From the NCBI GenBank assembly GCA_038087015.1, contig JASBNA010000010.1, forward strand, positions 620,001 to 684,000: a stretch of 64,000 nucleotides of DNA. Direction: 5' to 3'. A program made the translations under genes and the position numbers. The notes below the pieces were generated by a model. The model was not told where the DNA came from. It ran no database searches and was given only the letters and a program-made list of their open reading frames with translations. Positions 42,970 to 54,334 of this stretch are shown in pieces (position 1 is the stretch's first letter; the number at the start of each line of letters is the position of its first letter). The stretch comes from Cerrena zonata (taxonomy: Eukaryota > Basidiomycota > Agaricomycetes > Polyporales > Cerrenaceae).

Positions 42970-45900
42970 ATGCGTCGTCTTGGTACTGGATGTTCTTGGT
43001 CCTCTAACGTCAGATACAGTATGTTCTGGCGCAAAGGTTCCTCTTGGTCTTTCTTCGTTTTACTACCTCTACTTTCCGGGCTGGTCATATGGCCGAGTGC
43101 ACTATCATCTGCGTCTGCTGTTCACGATTCACGATTTGGCGGAGCAGTTACTCTGCCAAGTGATCCGCCTCGCAACTCAACTGGGCTGACTGATGTTGTG
43201 CAATGGGATAACTATACGCTATTCGTTCATGACCAAAGGATATTTTTGCAGTATGTATTCTTACCTATCTTATCAAGATTCATTTTCCTCAATCTCTTAG
43301 CTCTGGAGAGTTTCATCCATGGAGACTCCCGGTTCCCGACCTATGGTTGGACATTTTCCAAAAGATGGTCGCTGGGGGGTTCAATGGTGCGAGGTAAGGT
43401 ATTGAAACAGTCCCGGCGAATGACCGACTGACTCGTTCTTCAATTAAGTATCTATTTACACTGCAAGTATCTTTCGCGTGTGCCCTCAAAGAGTCTACTA
43501 AGGCTCGTCTATAAATAGGGGGACTTTCTAATCCCGCACCCGGTGTCCTCGATTTCGACGACTGGCGTGCTGTACAGCCTCTTTTCGATGCTGCGAAGGC
43601 CGCTGGAATTTTTCTTGTAATTCGTCCAGGTTCGTACATCGGACTTTCATGGTTTCCTGTCTCAGTTTTGACGTTCATCCTCAGGCCCATACGTCAGTAA
43701 AGAGATCATTCCCCGCAGTGTATAGCTGACATACTGTAGATTAACGCTGAAACGACTGCTGGTGGTCTCGCACATTGGGCAATCAGTCTAACGACGTCCA
43801 CCGCACTACGGACAAATGCATCAGACTACCAAGCCGCATGGACTCCATACATAACGCAGATGGCGAAGTTTATCGAACCGAATCAGGTTTCAAACGGAGG
43901 TCCAGTCATAGGTATAGACCTACTATCTTCCATGACGAAATATTTTATGAATATCTCTCTTTTCAGCTGTTCAAATTGGTACGTTCCAAGGGTACGGTGG
44001 TTTGACCATACATGACAACGTACTGTTGTAGACAACGAATATGGCCCAGTGCCAGATAGCCATGCTCAGTACTTTGCCCAAATCGAGAAGGTGTATCGAG
44101 ATAATGGCATAGTCGTTCCATTGTAAGTGCACCAGCCCCGGACTTAGTACTCGGTATTGATCGAGTCGTCTCAGCACATACAATGACCCCGGCGAACGTA
44201 TGGGTTTTGTCAATGGAACAGGTTCCGTCGATCTTTACGGTGTCGTAAGTATCCCTTTGAGTGCCTTTGTCTCTCGGGCTAACACGATTGTGAATTAGGA
44301 TGCATATCCGAACCGATATGATTGTGCTCACCCTTATGTTTGGAAACCGGTAGTGACAGACTATCACTCATATCACATGCAAGTGAACCCCAGCCAACCA
44401 TGGTTTATGCCCGAATTTCAGGGTACTTCGTCTGAGGAGCGAAGCATATGGGATGAGAGCTAACGTGTGTTCCTTAGGTGGCTCTCTCGATGGATGGGGC
44501 GGAGCTGGCTATGATGGATGCGAGGTCCTAACAGGTCCTGACTTCGAAGATGTGTTCTATAAACAAAATTGGGCTTCGAATGTCAAATTGATCAGCTATT
44601 ACATGCTGTTTGGGTCAGTAACTATTTACTGTTAGTCTTCGACCTTCTGACATTAAACAATTTATGTCGATAGCGGGACGAGCTGGGGAGGGTTAGCATA
44701 CCCTGGCGTCTACACGAGGTAAACCCGTTGCATTACTTTCCACCGATATGTACTTACGGTTGTGCTATCAAGTTACGACTATGGAGGAGCAATACGTGAA
44801 TCGCGGACTCTTACTTCCAAATTCGACGAGCTCAAACGTCAAGGCCTTTTCCTACGTTCCTCTCCTGAGTTCCTCAAGACCGACTGGATTGGGGATACAA
44901 ACACCACGATTCCTGGCGTAAGCCTCAATGGCTCCGAAGCGTTCATTACCCTTCTTCGAAACCCCGATACAGGTACTGGTTTTGTTATTGCAAGACAAAA
45001 TGATTCAACCTCTACGTATGCAAAACTATTTGATTCCCATATACCATATACAAGACTAACGCCCTTTCAGTGCATTAATCAACTTCTCGCTCACACTTCC
45101 AACATCTGCTGGGACCCTAACCCTTCCTCAAACATTTTCTGGGATTTCTCTGAATGGCCGCCAGAGCAAAATTATCACAACAGATTATTCCTTCGGTAGC
45201 AAGTCGCATCTCCTCTACTCCACAGCCGGTATTTTCTTCGCTGGTACGATTGGCACCAGAGATATTCTCTTCCTCCATGGCGATTCCGATCAAAGTCACG
45301 AATTCTCCTTTGCACACTCTGGAGGAAACAACGCTCGCAGTAACACGCCGTCGAACGTAAAGTTGTCAACCAAAGGATCTCAAACAATTGCCTCGATCCT
45401 CCCCGGTGGGCCAGTGCTTATTACTATCTTTGAATCGGACTCCCAGCTTGTGCTATTCAGCGACCCTGTAACTGCAGCAACATTCTGGGCACCTACTATA
45501 GCCTCTGACGACAGTTCAAATCCTCTGAAGAATTACTTCCAGTTTGGTTCCAATATTACCGTTCTTGTTGGTGGGCCTTATCTCGTTCGGAACGCGACTA
45601 TAACGAGAAACGGTGAATTGGCTCTGCGTGGAGACTTGAACGCTTCTTGTACTCTTTCTGTTCTTGCTCCTTCTAACGTCCGCTCCGTCTCGTGGAATGG
45701 AGCTCTTGTTCATACCGACAATGTACAAAATTCTGCCATGCGCACCGGTCGTTTATTCTATAATGAGGATGCCAAAGCAATCCAAGTTCCCAAATTAACC
45801 GATTGGCGATTTGCAGATAGCTTGCCAGAGATCCAATCCGGATTCTCTGATGAAGATTGGGTAGTTGCGGATCACACTACCACAAATCTTTCAGCACCCC

Positions 45901-47203
45901 CGTTGTACGGTGATGGGAGGGTTTTGTATAGTACGTAGTTTATTTTTTCGTCCTTCAGCACCTAATTCCTTGTTCTATTAGATTGCGATTACGGATTGTA
46001 CGTGTTTCCTGGCACATTTCTTGTGATGTTCTCTTTTGACACAGATATCAAGTTGCGAAAATACTGTCTTGTATAGAGCCCATTTTAATGGCACTGGTTC
46101 TGAGACCTCAGCAAATCTCTCAATAACAGGTGGTCTTGGTAGGCGCAGCACTTATCAATCGATCTGCTCTGATGATACGATCCTGTTCAGCCTTTGCTGC
46201 ATCCGTGTGGATCAATGACAAGTTTATCAACACCACATTCGGCGGATCCAATTCCCAAACAGATGCTGTGTACACATTCCCTGATGGCTCCGTTCGTATA
46301 GGCGAGGATAACGTCCTGACAGTCGTGATGGTAGGTAAATGGACCATGAGTCAAGCTCTGCATGTGAATACTCAATATTATTTCATAGGATAATATGGGT
46401 GTTCAGGAAGATAATGCAAATGCCCAATGTATGTTGCATTCCACTTAGTCAAAAGGCTTACAGTCTCTTCAACGTTGTGCTCTTCCAGACAAGCTGCCTA
46501 TAGGGATTACAGGATTCAAACTCAATAACGGAAGTATTTCGACCTGGAAGATTCAAGGAAAGAAGGGAGGTTACCTCAAGTGAGTATTTGCGCCCGCTGC
46601 AGTATTCCTCCGCTCATCCCCTTTAGCTATCCGGACAAAGTTCGTGGCGTTCTAAACGAAGGCGGTCTCTTTGGAGAGCGCCAAGGATGGCATCTCCCAG
46701 GATTCGACACTTCTAAATGGACACCGCGATCCCTCTCGGATGGACTCCCATCTGGGAAGAGTGGTATTGGATTCTTTGTGACCACCTTCGACCTCTCTAT
46801 CCCCGAAGGAAAGGACGTCAATATAGCATTCCAATTTGGTGAAGAGACGGAACCATATCGTGCTTTGCTCTTCGTAAATGGATGGCAGTTCGGCAAGGTG
46901 AGTGATAGAACAGGTAGGTTCTCGTCGGTGACTCAGCTTGTATTAGTTTGTTGCCAATCTCGGACCCCAAACGAAATTCCCAGTCCCTCCAGGTATTCTC
47001 GACTACAGTGGAACAAAGTCAGTATGACCTTGTATTGAACGGAGTTTGATATCTAATCATATCTTAGCACCATCGCGGTGGCCCTATGGGCCCTAGAGGA
47101 AGTTGCGGTCTCTCCCTCACTGGAGCTTGTTATAGACAATATTTTGGATGGTGGAATTGGACCCGTTGCGGTAAATAACCCTACGTGGGCACCACGTCCA
47201 TGA
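42970..47203 (+). CDS. GH35 beta-galactosidase, secreted
   Basis: A large gene of about 16-18 exons, roughly 1000 residues, the usual length for fungal GH35. It starts with a hydrophobic leader ([20 protein letters not shown]). GH35 landmarks in order: [88 protein letters not shown] (acid/base Glu), [10 protein letters not shown] (nucleophile Glu) and [20 protein letters not shown]. Beta-sandwich domains follow ([39 protein letters not shown]), with the end [20 protein letters not shown]. It releases terminal beta-galactose from plant wall galactans and similar chains outside the cell. Every frame change I checked fits an intron, including one GC-AG intron at 43463-43518. No break seen. Confidence 0.9.
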
Positions 47204-47760
47204 TTTGCCGTAACCGCACAACGGGACACTATATTTCCATGATTCTATGTGCAACCGACACTTAGGCGTTCGTTTGTGAAATCGTGACAGAGATATGCTA
47301 TTTCTCGTAATTGAGTACCACTCCTGAATTGTGGTACAATGAAAGAGGCACCCGAGGTGGACTTGGACCTCAATAGCCCAAACTCAACACGCCGTTGGTT
47401 AATTGTGGCACAAGGAACACCCCGCTGCACTACTGAAATAAACGCCAAACCAGGGCCACGCTACGCTTAACATATTGTCCGGCGAGCAGCAATGTCCGAC
47501 AGCGACTTCGACGAGTAGACATGATGTGCCTCTCTGGTGCGAGATTTAGGTTACTCTGGGGTGTCTTACTTTCTACGGAACATAAACTGCACCGGTACCC
47601 GTTCCTGTGTTACCTGTCTCCATATCCCCTTACATTCAAGTTTTGACAGAAGCTATGGACACACCACTCTCATTGTCACACTTGTGCCTTAGCTCAGAAG
47701 TATAAGAAGCGTACCAGAAATAGTTGTCTACACTCATCAATCATCTCCCAGTCGAAAAAG
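47204..47760. other. intergenic, nothing recognised
   Basis: Short frames only; the last part is the likely promoter of the patatin-like gene. Confidence 0.5.
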
Positions 47761-50419
47761 ATGCCTATCGTTAAAGATCTTGCTTCCTCCAATACTTCAT
47801 GCTTCGTTGCTGCTAAAAGGCCCGACGTTGTCTCGCAGCTCTGGTTCAAGACTGAACCACTTGATCACACTTTTTGTTACCGTGCTTTACAACTCCAGCT
47901 TATTACTCAATCCCGTGACCAGGGCTACGCTGACGATACCTCCGCTGGTAGTTGGAGCTGGTTCGAAATTGCGGTACATGAAAATGCTACCAGCGATGTA
48001 CCTAAATTGGAGGACGACAAACAACTGGTCTGGCGTAGTCACTGCAACAATCTAGCACTATCGGATACTACGCAGCACTTTGGTATGCTGTTCGACCGTC
48101 GACACGAATTGCTAAACAGTATCGAGGTTAGTCTCTATTCGGCGAATTGTATTTAAATCTATATTGATATTTGTACGCAGGTTGGTAATGTACTTGCTGT
48201 ACGGGTTTGCGCCAGATTTCCAGGGTGGCGTAACGAGGCTGAAACTGGGAAGCTAGTTGTAAAGTTGTTAACCGAAGGTAAGACTTCACATCTTGCTAAA
48301 CTCAGGTTTTGGATGATTGACGTTTAGTAATTTTGCTTTCTGTTAGACACATTTATTCCGAACCCTTGGTCGTTGTCTTCCACAGAGTCATTGGGTATCT
48401 ACACTGTGACATCATCCCAGGAGTGTCATGTAATATCGCAAACCCACGAACTCGCTTCGAAGATCTGGTTCGCCACTCCGGTGCGGCATATACATTCAAA
48501 TTCGGGCTAATTTCTTACTAATAAGCTATTTCAGCCTTTGGATGAGACCGTCATCTCTAAGATCGAAGAGCTACAGCTTTTTACTCGTGCTCACAATCAG
48601 CTCCTTACCAACGCCGTCGAGTCGGGTAGTTGGACATGGTTCGATATCGTAGTACTGTCAACTCCAGAGAGTACGACACCCAAAGTCAAGAACGGTCGTT
48701 CTTTAGAGTGGCAAAGCCATACTACTGTCGTCGGCCAAGTCGAAGATACATACCAGGCAGGCTCCAAGTTCGATAGAAACCATGAACTTCTCGGACTTTT
48801 AGAAGTTCGTCTAAACGTTCATATGTCCCCGACTCTGCTGATAAAACTGTGTGTAGGTTGGCGATATTGTTGCAGTACGAGTTTGCGCCCAATTCGAAGG
48901 GCGTAAACACCTCGCCCATGAGGCTCGTCTCACGGTTCGCATTTCCACAGAAGGTAAGAGACTAATAGTCAGCATTCATTATCGTGACATCTTTTTAACT
49001 GCAATATTTAGGACCTGCACCCGTCACCCTTGAGAATGATATCGACTGGGAGGCCATCGTGAAGAACCAAGAAAAGTTCAAAGAAGTGTTGGCTCTGTAC
49101 CTCAATAGGGCTACGCCTGAGGGGGCACCTCCGGCCTACTCTGCAGAAGGATATCAAGTGACAGCCCCACTGCGTGCCGACAGTACTCATGGTGCTGGAG
49201 AGGCACCCTTGAAGCTGCTCTCGCTTGGTGCGTTATTTCTCTAATCATACTGAATAGTTCGTGACATTCCTTTAGATGGTGGGGGTGTTCGAGGAATTTC
49301 TTCCCTACAGATTCTCTATGCTATCGAGAAAGCTATGTTTAAGCTAACTGGAGACGCCAATACAAAACCATGCGAATACTTTGATATGATCGCTGGAACT
49401 AGTACCGGAGGGTGCGTTACCACAGTATCTCGTCGTTGTCTCTACTTAAAACAGTATCAGTCTTATTGCTATCATGCTTGGTCGTTTGAAAATGTCAATC
49501 TCGGCATGCATCGAAGCATACCACCGGGTCGCGAGTAGAATCTTCGGGAAGAAGGGCTGGAATGGGTACTACGACCCAAAGGTTCTGGAGGTTGTCGTGA
49601 AGGAGCTGGTTCGCGATTGTTTACATGACGAAAATGCGACTATGATGGGTGTTGAAGAAGATAAGTGTAAAGTGTATGTCCCACCCCGTTTGTAACTCCT
49701 CTTCTGCTCACCTTGTCATACAGCTTTGTGGTGGCTTGTCAGGCCAACAACCTATCAAACGCAACAGCGACACACATTCGGTCGTACGTCAATAAGGAGG
49801 TCGGAGATTCGTTCACAAACTGGTCGATATGGGAAGCAGCCAGGGCTACCTCTGCAGCTCCTACTTTCTTCCCCAGCATCTCGGTGAATGGTGTTGAATA
49901 TATTGATGGCGGCATGGGTTTCAATAATCCTGTTATTCTGTGCGTTGTTGAATTTATTGAACCTATTCGCAGTTTCACACTAATATCGTTAATAGGCTGT
50001 ATAGCGAAGCCGGGCTCGTCTTCGGGCGCGCTCGACCCATAGAATGTCTCGTCACAATTGGCACTGGGATGTCTCCAGATGTCAAAATTGACGGAAAGCC
50101 TTCCGCAACGTCTTATATCTTACCTCATGCAGCAGAAGCGTTGAAGGTACTAGGTGCTGCAAGTATATACTTGCTGACAAATGGCGAGCTTGCTCACCTA
50201 GGATTCCAACATCTTCTCTTAATTCCCGATGACGCATACTATCGTTTCAATTTCGGCGAGAAGAACCCGGATGGAAGCTGGAAAGCACCAATGCAGATGG
50301 ACAATTGGGAGGGCATGCACGAGCTGGAACGAAAGACCCAGGATTATTTGCTGAAGGAATCAGAGGCTGAAAGGGTCAATCGGTGCGCCAAAAGGATAGC
50401 GACGAGTGTCAAAGTTTGA
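47761..50419 (+). CDS. patatin-like phospholipase with duplicated N-terminal domain
   Basis: About nine exons. Residues 1 to roughly 330 hold two related repeats: LQLQLITQSRDQ, SGSWSWFEIAV, FDRRHELLNSIEVGN, VLAVRVCARFPGW in the first; LQLFTRAHNQLL, SGSWTWFDIVV, FDRNHELLGLLEVGD, IVAVRVCAQFEGR in the second. An SLDGGGVRGISSLQIL oxyanion motif follows near 49278, then the nucleophile elbow AGTSTGG near 49400 (intron inside it) continuing LIAIMLGRLKM, and DGGMGFNNP (catalytic Asp) near 49910. Patatin-like enzymes cut acyl esters of phospholipids with a Ser-Asp dyad; all three motifs are intact. The C-terminus is soluble. The repeats do not resemble a domain I can name; a C2-like lipid- or ligand-binding fold is a guess. 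Confidence 0.88.
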
Positions 50420-50628
50420 GTTTGTCAGACATAATGTCCACTACTATCATCCACAAGATAACTATTATACAACTACGGATCAAATAGATCACAATTAGGA
50501 TATGCTTATATCTTGAGAATTTGGTTGAACAGCTAGGGTATGTACAAATTAACTAGGCTGTTTCGTTTCTGTTTTTCCGTCACTACAGGAGCCGAAGCAA
50601 ACAACTAGGAGAAGGTATAGCTAGTCAA

Positions 50629-51897
50629 TTACTCCATCTCCGCCTGTCTCCAATTTGACGGAGGTTCAAAGTATTCCGCAAACTCGACGTCCCATATTTC
50701 CTCTATCTGCTTGGCGACTGAGTCGCCAACGTCCTTCCACTCATCAAAATCCTTGATTCTATCCAAAGTGGTGATCTCAAACGCGTCCGGCGCCCATCTA
50801 CCCTTGGAGAGATCGCCGTCATATAGCGTTGTCGGAGTCTCATAAAACCAGCACATCTGGATAACAAGCACCGTCCCGAGTGTAAGATCTATCCCGATGA
50901 AAGGGCCCTTGTTTCTCGTCGTACCGGATAGCTTGGTGATGGTATCTGCACGAACGTATTCACGTTTTGTGAGGTTACACAAGGCCCAGTCGCGACTCTC
51001 GTCGTACAGCAGTCGGGGACGCCTAAGGTACTTATAGAAGGCATACAACATATTGGTTTCGACATCCCAAAGGTACAGCTCATAGTTGCCTATCTTCCGG
51101 TTGAAGAGTTCCTCATCCGTACAAAGTATAGCACTCTTCTGCATCAAAGAATCCCATATCGCAGGCCAGCGAGAGTAGGGTCCATAAGAGTAATGGATCT
51201 CATTGGGATCGCGGTAGCCTTCTTTGTCGAGATCATTAAACCGTGACATACACGCAGGAAGTTTGTCCACATCAAGTTGTGTCGGGACACATACAATCCT
51301 GTCGCTTGCCCACTGTGGAAGGTTTTCGAGGTAGTGCTTCTGAATGCATTCATAGCCAAGGAGCCATAGTGAGGTGCTTGTCATGCTGAAGCAGATCATA
51401 TCTTCGTCATCATCGAGGTAATCGAATACCATAAGCAAGAGCTCTACGGGTAGATTTGAAAGACCAGTGTGTACAAACGGTGGCCGGGAATGCTTGAGAT
51501 ACGCCTTGCTCTTGCTACTGGAGGTGACTATGTGCTTATTCTTGGAGTCCTCAAAGCGATATAGGTCCAGTTTTCGACTACGTCACGGTATACAGGCGTT
51601 AGCGATCCAGGGGAAGAACTACATGTGATATACGTACTATTGCTTGACGAACCCTGCTATCTTGGATTCCATTTCGAACCTCCCAATCTGTTGGATACCA
51701 GTCGGTCGAGCTAGCAATATCGGTAACTCATTGTAAGACCCTTCCCATAGTGATGTCGAGAATCTATCAACTCGAGAGTGACTCCACACTTGCTGTTTGT
51801 CTATATTGACACTAATGTGGATAGTTGCGGTGAGTCGGATACATTATCAGTAGACATACGATAGGCATCCTACGTACATTATAGCATCGTCACTCAT
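50629..51897 (-). CDS. F-box-like protein, divergent N-terminus
   Basis: Starts MSDDAIM (ATG 51897) in place of MGQYW. An intron (GTACGT...CATTAG) leads to VNIDKQQVWSHSRVDRFSTS and LPILLARPTG. After a second intron near 51560-51620 comes the exon with SKAYLKHSRPPFV, the F-box-like LSNLPVELLLMVFDYLDDDE / MICFSMTSTSLW, and the C-terminal signature (ALCNLTKREYVRADTITKLSG, GPFIGIDLTLGTVLVIQMCW, KGRWAPDAFEITTLDRIKD, FDEWKDVGDSVAKQIEEIW). The family Gly of WAGD is Pro here. No break seen. It lies apart from the main cluster, next to the helicase. Confidence 0.78.
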
Positions 51898-52118
51898 CTT
51901 GATGTGCAAGTAGGAAGGAGCAATAAGCCTTTGACGGAGTGACGAGCAACGTGCGGCCGTGGTAAAATGTTGCTCGCTTGAGCGAGATTTGCCGTCGGTA
52001 AACTACGAAAGACCGTGACTCAGAGTTACAATTCCCAGTCTAGTCTTGTGCAGATTGCGCAAGCGTTAGCGGAGGTGGGCTTTCGGTAGTTGCCGAAGCA
52101 CGTGGCGCCTGGAAACTC

Positions 52119-54296
52119 ATGTATACGCGTCCAAGTCGTTCTCGTTCGTCGTCTACTCTCACTGCATCGACGCGTCGTATCGCTCTTGTATTCATACGTT
52201 TTATCTGTAACTTATGCCTGGGAAACGACTCGATGTTCTTGTTCAGTAGCCCGGATGGGCATTCTTTGGTTCGACAAATACTCAAGCCTAAACTACCATA
52301 TGAACTGCATGATTTCCAAGTCGAAGGCATTTGCAAGTCCTTGGATGGAGTATCACTTCTTGCAGTCACGCCTACAGGCTCCGGAAAAACAGCATACTAT
52401 GCAGCATACATGCTTGTGCTGCAGGAGATCAGCCGAGATGTCCAACTACAAGAGCGTACAGGCTTAGATCTACCGGACAACCCAGTCATGATTATTGCCT
52501 ACCCTACTATCGGTTTAGAAGTAGAGATGGTATGTACCCTATTTGTTTTGACTGTTGACTGTTGAGACTAATAAGATCAAGTAAAGGCTGTGTATTTTCG
52601 GAGTCTAGGATTGAATACAGTTGTTTTAAATCATCACACCGTATCCGAAGCCCGTATACAGGGTGTTAACTTGTGGACAACTGCTAGGAAGGATGCTACA
52701 ATGATTCTGCTGTCCCCAGAGATGATCGCTACGCCTGGATATGACACATTGATTGAAGATGAAGGTTTTACCAATTGTACCCGGGCATTTGGTGTTGATG
52801 AAGTCCACCTCTGCAACTTCTGGGGAGAGAAGTTTTGTTTGGCGTTCAAGCAACTAGGTTGGAACCATCGGCGGCTTGGTTCTCACACGGTTCTCATCCT
52901 CACTACCGCCACACTCGCTAAGGGTCGCGATACCAATACTATCTTAGATATGTTTGGTCTCGACTCTGGTGAGTATCACCTTATCCGACGCTCAAATGTC
53001 CGTCGGAACCTCCAGATCATCTTCCGTGTCTTAAATGGCAGCATTAGTGGCAGTGTTTTCTCCGATTTCGATTGGGTGCTGAAGTCTCATCGCAAAACTG
53101 TCATCTTCTGTCGTTCTATCAAGCAAGGAGATCGCCTCCTCACATATCTTCGACTTCTGGCTTCGAAGATTCCTGGCATCAACCCAAAGAATAGAATTCG
53201 CTCCTACAACGCTCTCAACTGGCCTGATTTGAATGCCGAAGTCCTTGAGAGCTTCCGCCATATGGCTGACACTCAGGTCATAGTGGCTACGGATGCTATG
53301 ATGGTCGGTATTGACCTTCCTAATGTGGAAGATGTCCTTGTTCTCTCTCCCGAGAACTTGGATGAATTTTTACAGAAGATCGGTCGTGCAGGGCGAAGTC
53401 AACTAATTGTGATGAAAGCTCGAGGGATTGCATTTATCACAAAACAAGCAATCCAGTTGGCGAAGAAGATCATTGCAGCTGACCATCAGAAATCTGTCAA
53501 AAGAACTGATGGTGGGAAACGAGGCCATTCTCTTGACATGGGAATGGCCTGCATGATCCTTGCCGATTGTAAAACGGAAGCGCAGAACAACCATTATAAT
53601 AACCCACCCTCTGATTCACCGTGTGGGTGCGCTACCTGTCATCGCTTCCCTCCTGCTATACATACCTGTTGTTGTAGCGGCTGTGTGCCCGAAACCCCGC
53701 CTGTCACCTCACGCAAGAGAAAGGCACGAGTTATGGTGCTTGACGATGAACGTCTTTCGGAGGAGATGCGGACATGGGCCAAGACACGCCTTACAACGTT
53801 CCGCAACATGATTTATCATGATGCAGGGTCGTCAATCCTCCCTCCCTACATCTATCTGCCAGACCTCACAATCCAGACTCTTCTTGACGAGTTTTACACT
53901 CTCCATGATATTGATCAGCTCCGTCTCCGCCTTGCAAAACGTACACACCTACTCCCCTACATCGATGCACTATGGGATGAGCTACATACCTTGCGTGTAG
54001 GGTTTGAGACAATGCGTCATCGTGAGGATCAAGACAAGGAGTTACGCGCTGAGAGGACCCATCAGGAGAAGGAGGAATGGGCAAATGATGAGAATTTCAT
54101 CTCGGGAGTGTTGTCATTTGATTGTAAGATTACTTATTGTTCCTGCTCATCCGTGTATGTAGTTCTAATAATCTGAATAACAGCTCCCCAGTGTGGTTTA
54201 CCTCTCATGGACTCATCGATACACAATTCACCAGGGCGTAAACGTGCCGGTTCAAGCCACAAGTCTCAGTCCACAGCCTCGAAACGCCAACGTTGA
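52119..54296 (+). CDS. RecQ-like superfamily 2 DNA helicase
   Basis: Three exons (52119-52529, 52587-54123, 54184-54296) join in phase to 686 codons. Motifs: PYELHDFQVEGICKSLDGVS, Walker A TPTGSGKT, Walker B as DEVH (FGVDEVHLCNFWGE), LTTATL (motif III), VIFCRSIKQGDRLLTYL, TQVIVATDAMMVGIDLPNVE and LQKIGRAGR (motif VI). After the helicase core there is a Cys-rich patch (CGCATCHRFP, HTCCCSGCVPE), possibly metal-binding, then a helical region and a basic end (GRKRAGSSHK, TASKRQR) that could be a nuclear signal. DEVH replaces the RecQ DEAH. An ATG at 52233 (MFLFSSPDGHS) is an alternative start. It converges with the DUF6589 gene, 38 bases apart. Confidence 0.85.
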
Positions 54297-54334
54297 TATG
54301 CTATCAGCTTCATAATGTATGTCTAATGATGCCT

